Of a stretch of DNA of 64,000 nucleotides, positions 16,898 through 25,424 are shown in pieces. The notes beneath the pieces are model-generated. The model ran no database searches and was not told the origin of the DNA. It saw nothing but the letters and a program-made list of their open reading frames with translations. Origin of the DNA: CBDBGD01 sp965205235 (GTDB lineage: Bacteria; Chloroflexota; Dehalococcoidia; Lucifugimonadales; UBA1127). The DNA lies in NCBI GenBank assembly GCA_965205235.1, contig CBDBGD010000003.1, positions 1-64,000 of the forward strand, read 5' to 3'. The first letter of the stretch is position 1. Every line of letters begins with the position of its first letter. A program made the position numbers and the translations under genes.

Positions 16898-17590
16898 ATG
16901 AAATACCAGGGAGTGCTCTTCGATCTCTACGGGACGCTGGTGGACCCCTTCCGCTCCAGCGAGGGCGCGGCCAACGTGCGGGAGATGGCGGCCGCGCTGG
17001 ACCTCCCGACGGAGGACGTGCAGCGGCTATGGTCGGAGACGTTCCAGGAGCGGGAGACGGGGGGCTTCCCGACCATCGAGGAGAACATCCGCTGGATATG
17101 CCGCACCCTGGGCGCACAGCGCTCGGAGGCCCAGGTCGCGGCCGCGACCGAGGTGCGGTCGGCGCTCTACCGGCGCACCCTGGTCCCCAGGAAGGACAGC
17201 TATCCGACCCTGGCCGCGCTGCGGTCGGCGGGCGTCCGGCTGGCGCTGGTGAGCAACGCCGGGCCGCAGACCCCGGAGCTGTGGCGGGAGACGGTCATGG
17301 CGCCGCTGGTGGAGGTGACCGTCATATCGGCGGAGGCGCGGGTGGCCAAGCCGGACCCTGGCATCTACCGACTGGCGCTCGAGGGGCTGAGGCTCGCGCC
17401 GGAGGCGTGCTTGTTCGTAGGCGACGGGGGCAACTACGAGCTGGACGGCGCTCGTCGGGTGGGGCTGAACCCCGTGCTGATCAGGACGCCGGGGGACGAC
17501 CTGGACAACCCCCACCGGCCCGAAGCCAAGGCGTGGCAGGGCCCTACGGTGTCGACCATCTCGGAGGTGCTGGGGCTGGTCGGGGTGTAG
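16898..17590 (+). CDS. HAD-superfamily hydrolase (haloacid-dehalogenase type)
   Basis: A 230-residue HAD fold. The first motif is FDLYGTLVD, with the D-x-Y-G-T-L form typical of L-2-haloacid dehalogenase-like proteins instead of DxDxT. Motif II is LALVSNAG, motif III is the Lys in VAKPDPGIY, and motif IV is LFVGDGGNYELDGARRVGL. It may be a phosphatase or dehalogenase; sequence alone does not decide. Its 3' end overlaps the convergent tatD gene by 47 bases. Confidence 0.85.
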   Translation: MKYQGVLFDLYGTLVDPFRSSEGAANVREMAAALDLPTEDVQRLWSETFQERETGGFPTIEENIRWICRTLGAQRSEAQVAAATEVRSALYRRTLVPRKDSYPTLAALRSAGVRLALVSNAGPQTPELWRETVMAPLVEVTVISAEARVAKPDPGIYRLALEGLRLAPEACLFVGDGGNYELDGARRVGLNPVLIRTPGDDLDNPHRPEAKAWQGPTVSTISEVLGLVGV

Positions 17591-18422
17591 CCGGGGCGAG
17601 GTCCTGGCGGAGCGCTTCGGCCATGGTTGCGGCCGCGGGGCCTCCCAGGCGGCGGTACAGTCGGAGGAGGTTGTCGCACGTGGCGGCTGCGACCTCATCG
17701 AGCGTCGTCCCCTTGAGCTCCGCCAGCTTCTCCGCTACGTCTCGCACGTCCTTCGGCTCGGTCCAACGCTCGCGTTTGCCCTTGAAGGGCTGCGGGTAGG
17801 CGTCCGTCTCCAGGACGATGCCGTCGAGGGGAAGGGCGGCGGCCACCTGCTGGAGGTGCGGGAGCCGGAGCAGGGGCTTTGCCAGGGAGACGTGGAATCC
17901 CAGGTCCAGGCACTCGGCGGCGACGGCCGCGTCGCCCTGGAAGTAGTGCATGGCGCCGCCCACCTCCCAACCCCGCTCCTCGCGGAGGACGCGCAGCACC
18001 TCGCGGTGCGTCTCCGGCACGTTGGGGAGGCCGCGCGAGTGGAAGATGAGGGGCAGGCGCAGGTCACGCGCCAGTCGGACCTGCTCCCGGAAGGCCCGGT
18101 ACTGGAGGGCAAGGTCGGGGGCGCGCTCGCCGAAGTCCAAGCCGATCTCGCTGACGGCGACGACGCGGGGGCTGGAGCGGGCCAGGTCGCGGAGGCGGGA
18201 GACTTGGTCCGTCCACGGCTCCCGGACGTCGGTGGGATGCACGCCGACGCCGGCGAGGAGGGCGGGGTCCGCCTCCGCCATGGCGATGCAGCGAGCCGAC
18301 GACTCGACCGTCGTGCCCGCAACGAGGATGACGCCCACGCCCGCCTCTCGGGCCCGCGTGACGATGCCGCTCAGCTCCGCATCGTCGTACTGGTCCAGGT
18401 GCGTATGGCAGTCGACCAACAT
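17544..18422 (-). CDS. tatD: TatD-family metal-dependent hydrolase/deoxyribonuclease
   Basis: A 292-residue TIM-barrel hydrolase. DCHTHLD at residues 4-10 supplies two metal His, AVSEIGLDF the bridging Glu, and LIFHSRG, AMHYFQGD and VLETDAYPQP the remaining metal and catalytic residues. All are present, so activity is expected. Family members are 3'-5' DNA/RNA exonucleases or related hydrolases. ATG start. It converges on the HAD gene with overlap. Confidence 0.9.
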   Translation of the reverse strand: MLVDCHTHLDQYDDAELSGIVTRAREAGVGVILVAGTTVESSARCIAMAEADPALLAGVGVHPTDVREPWTDQVSRLRDLARSSPRVVAVSEIGLDFGERAPDLALQYRAFREQVRLARDLRLPLIFHSRGLPNVPETHREVLRVLREERGWEVGGAMHYFQGDAAVAAECLDLGFHVSLAKPLLRLPHLQQVAAALPLDGIVLETDAYPQPFKGKRERWTEPKDVRDVAEKLAELKGTTLDEVAAATCDNLLRLYRRLGGPAAATMAEALRQDLAPATPRPAPAPPRWSTP

Positions 18423-18535
18423 CGCCCTCCCATTGTAACGCGTCGGGCGAGGCGGGAATCGACGGCGGAGGGTCTAGGCGGCAGCGCCAGGAAGCGGCTA
18501 CACTGGATGCGAGGCCCTGTGTAGCGAGGTGCCCT

Positions 18536-18685
18536 ATGCCCAGAGGCGACTACCGGAAACGAGAGTCCAAGAAGCCCAAGAAGGACAAGCGGAAGATCAC
18601 CCCCCTGACCTCCCTCATCGCTCCGCAACCGGAGCCGGAGCGCGTCCGTCGGGAGCGGAAGGCCCGCGAGGAAGAGGCGGCGTAG
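18536..18685 (+). CDS. Small basic conserved protein
   Basis: A 49-residue protein reading MPRGDYRKRESKKPKKDKR and then an acidic/Arg-rich tail. ATG 18536 is preceded by GAGGTG at suitable spacing. It is highly charged with no hydrophobic segment, so cytoplasmic and possibly nucleic-acid or ribosome associated. I recall similar short Lys-rich proteins beginning MPKGD/MPRGD in Chloroflexota, but no function is known to me. It lies 12 bases before the acylphosphatase gene and is probably cotranscribed with it. Confidence 0.65.
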   Translation: MPRGDYRKRESKKPKKDKRKITPLTSLIAPQPEPERVRRERKAREEEAA

Positions 18686-18697
18686 GCCCGCTCCATC

Positions 18698-18997
18698 GTG
18701 GCCCTGGATGCGAGTGAGGGGCGCCGTTCCCTCTCGATGCGCGTGTGGGGGGTGGTGCAGGGCGTGGGGTTCCGGGACTTCATGTGGCGCCACGCCCTCA
18801 GACTCGGCCTGCAGGGCTACGTGCGCAGCGAGGCCGACGGCCGCTCGGTGGAGGTCTACGCGGAGGGGCCTCCCGCGGCGCTGACGGAGCTGCGGGAACT
18901 GGCGTCCCGCGGGCCCCATGCAGCGCACGTGACCAGGGTGGACTGCGAGTGGGGCCCCGCCGCGGGCGGCCACGCCACCTTCACAGTCACGTTCTAG
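18698..18997 (+). CDS. acyP: Acylphosphatase
   Basis: A 99-residue protein that hydrolyses acyl phosphates. VWGVVQGVGFRDFMWRHA holds the catalytic Arg and the G-x-V-Q-G-V-G-F-R motif, and GLQGYVRSEADGRSVEVYAEG holds the Asn-loop region, with Ser-Glu where N-x-x-D is common. GTG start with about 15 extra N-terminal residues. It overlaps the convergent unknown gene by four bases. Confidence 0.9.
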   Translation: MALDASEGRRSLSMRVWGVVQGVGFRDFMWRHALRLGLQGYVRSEADGRSVEVYAEGPPAALTELRELASRGPHAAHVTRVDCEWGPAAGGHATFTVTF

Positions 18998-19473
18998 CCC
19001 TGAGGCTGAACCACCCTCTCCGTCCGCCGCAAGCCGTAGGCGTCCTGCCGGGTCAGGAGCCGCCTGAGGTGCGGGAGGGAGGGGTCCCGCGGCGTGATGC
19101 CCGCAACCCAAGCCTCCTGGATTCCCTGGTGCATCTCCTGGGTTGAGAGGGGTTGGTTGCCGCTCTTGAGGAGCAGGCGGAAAGCCGCCTCCAGCAAGGG
19201 CGTCTGAGCGGTGATGTAGCCGCTCTTGGTGGAGCAGCACCCCGCGATGATGCCCATCTCGTCCTCCCAGCCGGGGTCCTTCTTAGGCCTCCTGCGACGG
19301 CCCTTTACGACGGGGGGGCGGCCATCCCGGCAGTCCTGGCAGCGTCGCAGATGGGCGACGAAGGCCAGAGAGACCTGTCGCTGCTCGTACCAGGCCGGGT
19401 CGATGGCGTACCAGACCTCCTGGGCCTCGACACCCGTCGCCTGCTCTGCTGTTGGTAGCTGTCCCATGGTCAC
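18994..19473 (-). CDS. Unrecognised protein coupled to moeA
   Basis: A 159-residue soluble protein, not recognised. It has a CQDC pair in an Arg-rich context, a basic patch (KGRRRRPKK), and a later GCC pair, so a metal site is possible. The second half (LSTQEMHQGIQEAW...LRRLLTRQDAYGLRRTERV) looks helical and could be winged-helix-like. Its ATG overlaps the moeA stop (ATGA), so it is translationally coupled to moeA and may serve molybdenum-cofactor metabolism. That link is contextual only. Confidence 0.6.
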   Translation of the reverse strand: MTMGQLPTAEQATGVEAQEVWYAIDPAWYEQRQVSLAFVAHLRRCQDCRDGRPPVVKGRRRRPKKDPGWEDEMGIIAGCCSTKSGYITAQTPLLEAAFRLLLKSGNQPLSTQEMHQGIQEAWVAGITPRDPSLPHLRRLLTRQDAYGLRRTERVVQPQG

Positions 19474-20774
19474 ACCTGCACCTCCTCAGGCCAGTGGAGC
19501 ATCTGGACCTGCACCGTCTCCCCCTCGTCCCTCGAATCGACATCCTCGGGGCAGATGGCAAGGCCGTTGGCCCGGGCCACGGAGGTGAGCAGGTTGCTCC
19601 CCTGCGGGCCGACGGGCCGAGCGGTGAATTGGCCGTTTCGCCGGGTCACCCAGACCCGGGCGTAGACGCGCCGTCCGTCGTTGTTGTGGATGGGCCCCTC
19701 CAGGACCGCCGAGACTGTGGGCTTGGCAAGCTCGGTCCGTCCGAGCATACGGAGGATGGCGGGGCGGCAGAACTGCTCGAAGGCCACCAGCGCGCTGACG
19801 GGATTGCCGGGCAGCCCGATGTGCGGGACGCGACGCCCGTCCGCGGTCTCCAGAGCGCCGAAGGCCAGGGGCTTGGCGGGCCGCATTCGGACGGACCAGA
19901 AGTCGATCTCGCCGCGCTGCCGGAGGGCGTCCTTGACCAGGTCGTAGTCGCCGCGGGAGACGCCCGCGGAGGTGAGGACCAGGTCGCTGTCCAAGGCCTG
20001 GTCGAGCATGCGCAGGGTCTCGTCGAGGTTGTCGGGGGCGATGCCGAGGAGATGGGGGACGCCCCCGTACTGCTGGACGGCTGCGGCGACGCTGAAGCTG
20101 TTGGAGTCGTAGATCTTGCCGGGGGCCAGCGCCTGGCCGGGGGCCATGAGCTCGTCGCCGGTGGCGAGGACGGCCACGCGCGGCCGGCGCACAACACGCA
20201 CGGTGTCGCGGCCCAGCGAGGCCAGGACGCCTGCGTCGGCGGGGCGCAGGACGGCGCCGCCCTCGAGGACCATCTGCCCGCGGGCGACGTCCTCTCCGGC
20301 GGGGCGGACGTGCGCACCGGGACCCACGTCGAATCTCACGGCGATGCTGTCCAGGGGGATGCCCTGGGCCTTCCGCTCCACCTCGTCCGTCTCCTCGAAT
20401 GGGACGACGGCGTCGGCGCCCTGTGGGATCGGGGCGCCGGTCATGATGCGGACGGCGGTCGCGGGCTCGACAGGCCTGTCGGGCAGGCTGCCCGCGGCCA
20501 CCTGGCCGACGACCGTCAGCACGATGGGGGAGTCGGTGGTCGCGCCCACGATGTCGCTGCGCCGCACGGCGTAGCCGTCCATGGCGGAGTTGGGCAGCGG
20601 CGGAATGTCAAAGCCGGCCGCGACGTCCTCGGCCAAAGTCTGGCCCAGGGCATCCAAGAGCGGCTTCTCCTCCACCTCCAGGGGCGCGAAGTGGGCCAGA
20701 ATGCGCTCCAGCGCATCCTCCACGCTGAGCATGCGCCCGTGGTGGCGGTGCCAGTGGGTGTGGTGGCCTTCCAT
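19470..20774 (-). CDS. moeA: Molybdopterin molybdenumtransferase
   Basis: A 434-residue MoeA that inserts molybdate into adenylylated molybdopterin. Motifs in order: PNSAMDGYAVR, MTGAPIPQGADAV, VLATGDEL, TSAGVSRGDYD and GLPGNPVSALV, then a C-terminal domain IV. Starting at ATG 20774 (GGAGGAGGAG just upstream) adds MEGHHTHWHRHHGR, 14 residues with six His, before the usual start at residue 15. The His-rich tail could bind metal. A molybdoenzyme is implied elsewhere in the genome. Confidence 0.95.
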   Translation of the reverse strand: MEGHHTHWHRHHGRMLSVEDALERILAHFAPLEVEEKPLLDALGQTLAEDVAAGFDIPPLPNSAMDGYAVRRSDIVGATTDSPIVLTVVGQVAAGSLPDRPVEPATAVRIMTGAPIPQGADAVVPFEETDEVERKAQGIPLDSIAVRFDVGPGAHVRPAGEDVARGQMVLEGGAVLRPADAGVLASLGRDTVRVVRRPRVAVLATGDELMAPGQALAPGKIYDSNSFSVAAAVQQYGGVPHLLGIAPDNLDETLRMLDQALDSDLVLTSAGVSRGDYDLVKDALRQRGEIDFWSVRMRPAKPLAFGALETADGRRVPHIGLPGNPVSALVAFEQFCRPAILRMLGRTELAKPTVSAVLEGPIHNNDGRRVYARVWVTRRNGQFTARPVGPQGSNLLTSVARANGLAICPEDVDSRDEGETVQVQMLHWPEEVQV

Positions 20775-20799
20775 CTCCTCCTCCGGGGCCGACCGCCGC

Positions 20800-23190
20800 C
20801 TAGCGCGGGGTCGCGCCCACCTCCCGTTGCAGGGTTGCCAGGAGCTCCTCAGTCGCCCGGTCCACCTCCGCCGTCGTCAGGGTGCGCTCCGGGGAGCGCA
20901 GGGTGAGCCGGTAGGCCAGGGATCGCCTTCCCGCCGCCACCTGCGGGCCCACGTACACGTCGAAGAGGGTGACCCGGGCCACCAGGGGGTGGCGTTCCAG
21001 CACCGCCTGGACCTGGGCTGCAGGCGTCTCCAGGGGCACCACCAGGGCCAGGTCGCGGGTGGCGTCCGGGTAGCGGGGCACGGGACGGAAGCGCCTGCCC
21101 TCCGCGGGCAGAGCCTCGAGCAGCGCCTCCAGGTCCAGCTCGAAGAGGACCACGGGGCCGCCGTCGACGTCGAAGCGGGCCAGCGTGTCGGCGTCGACCT
21201 CCCCCAAGACGCCGACGTCATTCCCCGCGATGCGCAGTGCGGCCGCCCTGCCGGGACGGAGCGCGGGGTCGTCCAGGGGCTGGTAGTCGCCCTGGGCACC
21301 AAGCCGGTCCAGGACGGCGTCTATCGCACCCCGGGCGTCGAAGAAGTCGAGAGGTCGCGGCTCGCCGCGCCAGGTGACCGGCGCGGTGGCCCCGGTAAGG
21401 ACGCCGACGGCCATCTCGCGCTCGTCGGGGAGGCCCTCGCCCCAGTAGTGATAGACGCGGGAGACCTCGAAGAGGCGCAGGGGGCCCTCCTCCAGGCGGC
21501 GGTTGGAGGCCATGGTCGCCAGCAGGCTGGAGCGGAGGCTGGTACGCAGGTACTCGTGTTCGGGCGTGAGCGGGTTGGCGACGCGCAGGGGGTCGGGGCC
21601 GGGCGCGCTCACCTTCAACGCACCGGCGCCCACCAGCGAGTAGCTAACGATCTCCTGGAAGCCGGCGGCGACGAACAGGTCCCGCACGCGCTCTTTGAGC
21701 TCTCGCAGGGGGTTGGGGTCCTGGGGCGGGATGGGCGCGGACATGGTCGTGGTGGGGATGCGGTCGTAGCCGACGACGCGCGCGACCTCCTCGACCAGGT
21801 CGTCCTCAATGCCAACGTCCGCGCGCCAGTAGGGGACGGCGACCTCCAGGACGTCGTCGCCGGTGGCAGCAGCGCGGAAGCCGAGGGTGGAGAGGGCGCG
21901 CGCCGCCTCGCTCGCGGGGACGTCGACGCCCAGGACCTGTTGCAGGCGGGCCGAGGTGAGGGTGACCGGCGCGGCGTCGCGCCGACCGGGATAGACGTCG
22001 ATGATGCCCTTGGCGGCGGTCCCGCCCGCGACCTCCAGGATGAGTTGGGTGGCGCGCCGGAGGGCGACCACGGGGAGCTCGGGCCGCAGCCCCTTCTCGA
22101 AGCGCAGGGCGGCCTCGGTGCGGAGGCGGAGAGCGCCGGCCGTGCGGCGGGTGTTGAAGGGGTGGAAGCTAGCCGACTCCAGGAAGACGGCGGTGGTGGA
22201 CTCGGTGACCTCGCTGTGGGCGCCGCCCATGACGCCCGCGAGGCCGACGGCGTCCTGTGCGTCGGCGATGACGAGCATGGGCGGGCGGAGGCTGCGCAGC
22301 ACGCCGTCGAGGGCGCGCAGGGTCTCGCCTGGCCGGGCCTGTCGAACGATGACCTTCTGCTCCTTGACCCGATGGTAGTCGAAGGCGTGGAGGGGCTGGC
22401 CGAACTCCAGCATGATGTAGTTGGTGACGTCGACGACGTTGTTGATGGGGCGCATGCCGGCCCGCAGCAGCCGGTCCTGCATCCACTGCGGGGAGGGGCC
22501 GACGGTCAGGCCGGTCACGAGACTGCCCACGTAGCGGGGACACAGGTCCGCGTCCCAGACCTCCACGGCCACCTGATCATCGATGGGGGGGCCGTCCTCC
22601 GGGTAGTCGAGCGCGGGCTCCCGGACGGAGGCGCCGGCTATGGCCGCCACCTCGTAGGCGACGCCGAGCAAGGAGAGAGCGTCCGGCCGGTTGGCCGTCA
22701 CGTCGATGTCGAGGACGGTGTCGCCCAGGAGCTGCTCCAGCGGGGTGCCGACGGGGGCGTCGTCGGGCAGGACAAGGATGCCGTCGTGGTCGTCGCCGAG
22801 GCCGAGCTCTCGCTCGGAGCAGACCATGCCCTCGGAGCGGACGCCGCGGATGGTGGCGGCCTTGAGCGTCGACAGCTCGCCGCTGCGGGCGTCGTAGAGG
22901 CGGGCGCCGGCCCGAGCGAAGGCGATCTTTTGTCCCGCGGCGACGTTGGGAGCGCCGCAGACCACCCGGACCTGCTCGTCACCGGTGTCGACGGTGCAGA
23001 GGGAGAGGCGGTCGGCGTTGGGGTGGGGGGCCACGGCCACGACGCGGCCGACGGAGCAGCGCTCCCACGTCCCGCCGATGCGCTCGACGGCGCCCACCTC
23101 AAGGCCGGCCATGGTGAGCCGGTGGGCCAGCTCCTCCGCGGGGAGGGCCCAGTCCACAAGCTCGCTCAGCCAGGAGAGGGGGACGCGCAT
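20800..23190 (-). CDS. pheT: Phenylalanyl-tRNA synthetase beta subunit
   Basis: A 796-residue beta subunit. It has the N-terminal tRNA-binding domain (VGRVVAVAPHPNADRL), the B3/B4 core with the editing site, B5 domains, and a C-terminal FDX-ACB anticodon-binding domain. Length is normal. It should work with PheS as an alpha2-beta2 enzyme. In most bacteria pheT directly follows pheS; here about 490 bases with a protease gene separate them. Confidence 0.97.
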   Translation of the reverse strand: MRVPLSWLSELVDWALPAEELAHRLTMAGLEVGAVERIGGTWERCSVGRVVAVAPHPNADRLSLCTVDTGDEQVRVVCGAPNVAAGQKIAFARAGARLYDARSGELSTLKAATIRGVRSEGMVCSERELGLGDDHDGILVLPDDAPVGTPLEQLLGDTVLDIDVTANRPDALSLLGVAYEVAAIAGASVREPALDYPEDGPPIDDQVAVEVWDADLCPRYVGSLVTGLTVGPSPQWMQDRLLRAGMRPINNVVDVTNYIMLEFGQPLHAFDYHRVKEQKVIVRQARPGETLRALDGVLRSLRPPMLVIADAQDAVGLAGVMGGAHSEVTESTTAVFLESASFHPFNTRRTAGALRLRTEAALRFEKGLRPELPVVALRRATQLILEVAGGTAAKGIIDVYPGRRDAAPVTLTSARLQQVLGVDVPASEAARALSTLGFRAAATGDDVLEVAVPYWRADVGIEDDLVEEVARVVGYDRIPTTTMSAPIPPQDPNPLRELKERVRDLFVAAGFQEIVSYSLVGAGALKVSAPGPDPLRVANPLTPEHEYLRTSLRSSLLATMASNRRLEEGPLRLFEVSRVYHYWGEGLPDEREMAVGVLTGATAPVTWRGEPRPLDFFDARGAIDAVLDRLGAQGDYQPLDDPALRPGRAAALRIAGNDVGVLGEVDADTLARFDVDGGPVVLFELDLEALLEALPAEGRRFRPVPRYPDATRDLALVVPLETPAAQVQAVLERHPLVARVTLFDVYVGPQVAAGRRSLAYRLTLRSPERTLTTAEVDRATEELLATLQREVGATPR

Positions 23191-23244
23191 AGGCTCTACT
23201 CTTTCCTCAGATTCCTCACAGCTCGCTGTGTGAGGGTGTTCGCG

Positions 23245-23289
23245 CTAGAACTGGCGCAGGAAGCGGAGGTCGTTGGCGTAGAAGTGCCG
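23245..23289. repeat. 45-bp direct repeat, copy downstream of the protease gene
   Basis: Exactly identical to 23677-23721, the last 45 bases of pheS including its stop codon. Here it is not attached to pheS and would encode IRHFYANDLRFLRQF plus stop in an orphan frame. It ends eight bases from the protease stop codon. It therefore marks the far edge of an insertion or duplication. Confidence 0.95.
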
Positions 23290-23297
23290 AATACCTC

Positions 23298-23666
23298 TCA
23301 CGACTGCCCCAGCCTCATCAACATGGTTCGCATGGGCTGGAGGCTGCGGCTGAAGGGGTTCAGGACGAGACCCAGGATTTCCAGAGTCACGACTCCCAGC
23401 AGCCCCTCGTCGCCGGGCTCGCCCAGGAACACCGGCGTGTGGCCCTCTCCCTGGGGAAGGGAGAGGCGGCACTCCGACACCCGACGCTCCACGACCGTGC
23501 CGTCGGCCAGGGTAAAGCCCATCTCGCGCTGCGGCGCCAACTCGATGGCCCTCCACGCCTGCTCGGGGAGCAGCGAGTAGGTGGCCCCGCTGTCCACGAG
23601 AAGTCGTACGGATGCCCGCTTTCCAGTGGGGCCGATCGCCTCGGCGTCCACGTAGGTTATGCCCAT
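23298..23666 (-). CDS. Retropepsin-like aspartic protease
   Basis: A 122-residue single-domain protein of the retroviral-type aspartyl protease fold. VRLLVDSGATYSLLP (about residues 20-34) holds the DSGAT catalytic motif, a flap segment follows (FTLADGTVVERRVSE), and the LLGVVTLEILGL motif is the second psi-loop element. It would work as a homodimer. No signal peptide, so cytoplasmic. ATG 23666 is nine bases upstream of the pheS stop side. The gene lies between pheS and pheT, flanked by a 45-bp duplication. Related proteins are common in Chloroflexota; physiological substrates are not known to me. Confidence 0.85.
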   Translation of the reverse strand: MGITYVDAEAIGPTGKRASVRLLVDSGATYSLLPEQAWRAIELAPQREMGFTLADGTVVERRVSECRLSLPQGEGHTPVFLGEPGDEGLLGVVTLEILGLVLNPFSRSLQPMRTMLMRLGQS

Positions 23667-23676
23667 GGCTGCTCTC

Positions 23677-23721
23677 CTAGAACTGGCGCAGGAAGCGGAG
23701 GTCGTTGGCGTAGAAGTGCCG
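23677..23721. repeat. 45-bp direct repeat, native copy at the pheS 3' end
   Basis: This is the true C-terminal coding end of pheS (minus strand), exactly repeated at 23245-23289. The repeat unit offset is 432 bases and contains one complete protease gene. Confidence 0.95.
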
Positions 23722-24741
23722 GATGTCGTCGATGCCGTACTTGAGCATGGCGATGCGCTCTGCGCCGATGCCGAAGGCGAAGCCCGTGTAGCGGGCCGGA
23801 TCGTAGCCCACCATCTCCAACACCTTGGGGTGCACCATGCCCGCGCCCATGATCTCGATCCAGCCCGTCTCACTGCAGATGCGGCAGCCGTCCCCGCTGC
23901 ACTTGAAGCAGTCGATGGCCATGTCCACGCCGGGCTCGACGAAGGGGAAGTAGTCGCAGCGGAAGCGGACCTTCCGCGTCGGGCCGAAGATGCGCCGGGC
24001 GAACTCGAACAGCGTGCCCTTCAGGTCGGCCAGGGTGATGCCCTCGTCGACCGCCAGACCTTCCACCTGGAAGAAGTGCCATTCGTGGGTGGCGTCGGTG
24101 GCCTCGTAGCGGTAGCAGCGGCCGGGAACCACGACGCGCACCGGCGGCGGGCCCGCGAGCATGGTGCGGGCCTGCATGGGCGACGTGTGGGTGCGCAGCA
24201 GCATGGCCCCCTCTCCGTCGGTGGCCGGCGCGTCGACCCACAGGGTGTTCCACATGTCCCGGGCCGGGTGGTCCCGGGGGATGTTCAGCAGCTCGAAGTT
24301 GAAGCGGTCCCACTCGACCTCCGGGCCTTCCACGACCTGGAAGCCCATGGAGCCGAAGGCGCCGCAGACCTCGCGGAGGACCTGCGTGGTGGGGTGGTAG
24401 CGTCCCAGGGAGACGGGCGTGCCGGGAAGAGTGACGTCGAGGCGGTCGTGCTGAGCCGTGCGTTCGAGGGTGGCGGCTCGCAGGGACTCCTCGCGGTCGG
24501 TGAGGCGGTTCTCGAGGACGGCCTTCACGTCGTTGGCCAGCGCTCCTGCCTCCCGACGCTCCTCCGGCTGGAGGGCGCCGAGACCTCGCAGGGCCTGGGT
24601 GAGGCTACCGCTCCGGCGCCCGAGGTAGGCCACACGCCACACCTCCAGCGCCTGGGGGTCGCCCACCCGCTCCAACTCCTCCAGGGCGCTACGCTTGAGC
24701 TCCTGGAGGCGGTCCACCAACGACGCAGCGGTATCCGGCAC
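23677..24741 (-). CDS. pheS: Phenylalanyl-tRNA synthetase alpha subunit
   Basis: A 354-residue alpha subunit: an N-terminal coiled-coil, then a class II catalytic core with HPARDMWNTL (motif 1 region), LRTHTSPMQ, CYRYEATDATHEWHFFQVEG (motif 2) and GFAFGIGAERIAML (motif 3). GTG 24741 is chosen because upstream residues are not part of the family. The last 15 residues are encoded a second time at 23245-23289. Divergent from the cNMP-binding gene. Confidence 0.97.
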   Translation of the reverse strand: MPDTAASLVDRLQELKRSALEELERVGDPQALEVWRVAYLGRRSGSLTQALRGLGALQPEERREAGALANDVKAVLENRLTDREESLRAATLERTAQHDRLDVTLPGTPVSLGRYHPTTQVLREVCGAFGSMGFQVVEGPEVEWDRFNFELLNIPRDHPARDMWNTLWVDAPATDGEGAMLLRTHTSPMQARTMLAGPPPVRVVVPGRCYRYEATDATHEWHFFQVEGLAVDEGITLADLKGTLFEFARRIFGPTRKVRFRCDYFPFVEPGVDMAIDCFKCSGDGCRICSETGWIEIMGAGMVHPKVLEMVGYDPARYTGFAFGIGAERIAMLKYGIDDIRHFYANDLRFLRQF

Positions 24742-24926
24742 CGTGTCCTCACAATAGAGAGACCGAGGCCAGAGCCTCGGCCTGTGTAAACTATAGTGCT
24801 CCGCCCTGCAGGGGTCAACCTGCGTGAGCCTCTCGCAGGGGTAGAGAAGGCTGGTCAAGTTGACAGGCACGGCAGGCGTAGAGGAAACTGGAAGGCACTA
24901 CATCCGCAATACGAGAAGCCACACCA

Positions 24927-25424
24927 ATGAGCGCCGAGAACCCGCTGAGCCGCTCCCAAGTTTTCAAGGGCCTGACCGAAGACGAGGTCAACCTCTTCAC
25001 CCCGCTCCGCGAGGAGCTGACGGTGGAGAGGGGCGAGTCGATCTTCCGCGAGGGCAACCCGGCGCGCTACCTCTTCGTCGTCGAGGAGGGGCGGGTGGCG
25101 CTGACGATGACGCTGTCGCGGCCCGACGGCAGCGTGACGCACCCGACGACGGTGGCCAGCCTGGGGCCGATGGAGGCGTTCGGCTGGTCGTCGCTGGTGG
25201 AGCCGCGTGTGCTGCGGTTCAGCGCCGTGGCAGTGGAGCCGTCGCGTGTGACCCGCCTGGACGGCCGCTCCCTGCAGGCCGTGATGGAGGAGCATCCCAG
25301 CGTGGGCTACCGGGTGATGGTGAACCTGACGCAGCTGCTGGGCAGCCGTCTGGCCCGCACCCGCGAGGCCTTTGTCTACGAGCGCGACTGGACCTTCCGC
25401 CAGGAGCTTGACGCTCTGGGCTAG
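24927..25424 (+). CDS. Stand-alone cyclic-nucleotide-binding domain protein
   Basis: A 165-residue Crp/Fnr-type sensor. The cNMP-binding beta-barrel is present (SIFREGNPARYLFVVEEGRVAL, then LGPMEAFGWSSLV and a hinge helix ending in RLARTREAFVYERDW), but there is no C-terminal helix-turn-helix. It therefore is not a transcription factor by itself. The phosphate-binding Arg expected near the F-G motif is not obvious. Ligand unknown. The ATG start lies in a 185-base gap from pheS; the 3' end overlaps the convergent glycosylase gene by four bases. Confidence 0.8.
   Translation: MSAENPLSRSQVFKGLTEDEVNLFTPLREELTVERGESIFREGNPARYLFVVEEGRVALTMTLSRPDGSVTHPTTVASLGPMEAFGWSSLVEPRVLRFSAVAVEPSRVTRLDGRSLQAVMEEHPSVGYRVMVNLTQLLGSRLARTREAFVYERDWTFRQELDALG

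Noticed and set aside
23444..23466. CCTCTCCC...GGGAGAGG hairpin inside the protease gene, like a REP insertion
   Set aside because: It encodes a Pro-Gln-Gly-Glu-Gly stretch that fits the protease family at that place, so it is more likely ordinary coding sequence.
20581..23580. Plus-strand open frame of 999 codons opposite pheT and moeA
   Set aside because: Antisense reading of high-GC genes; no family features, and pheT is complete on the other strand.
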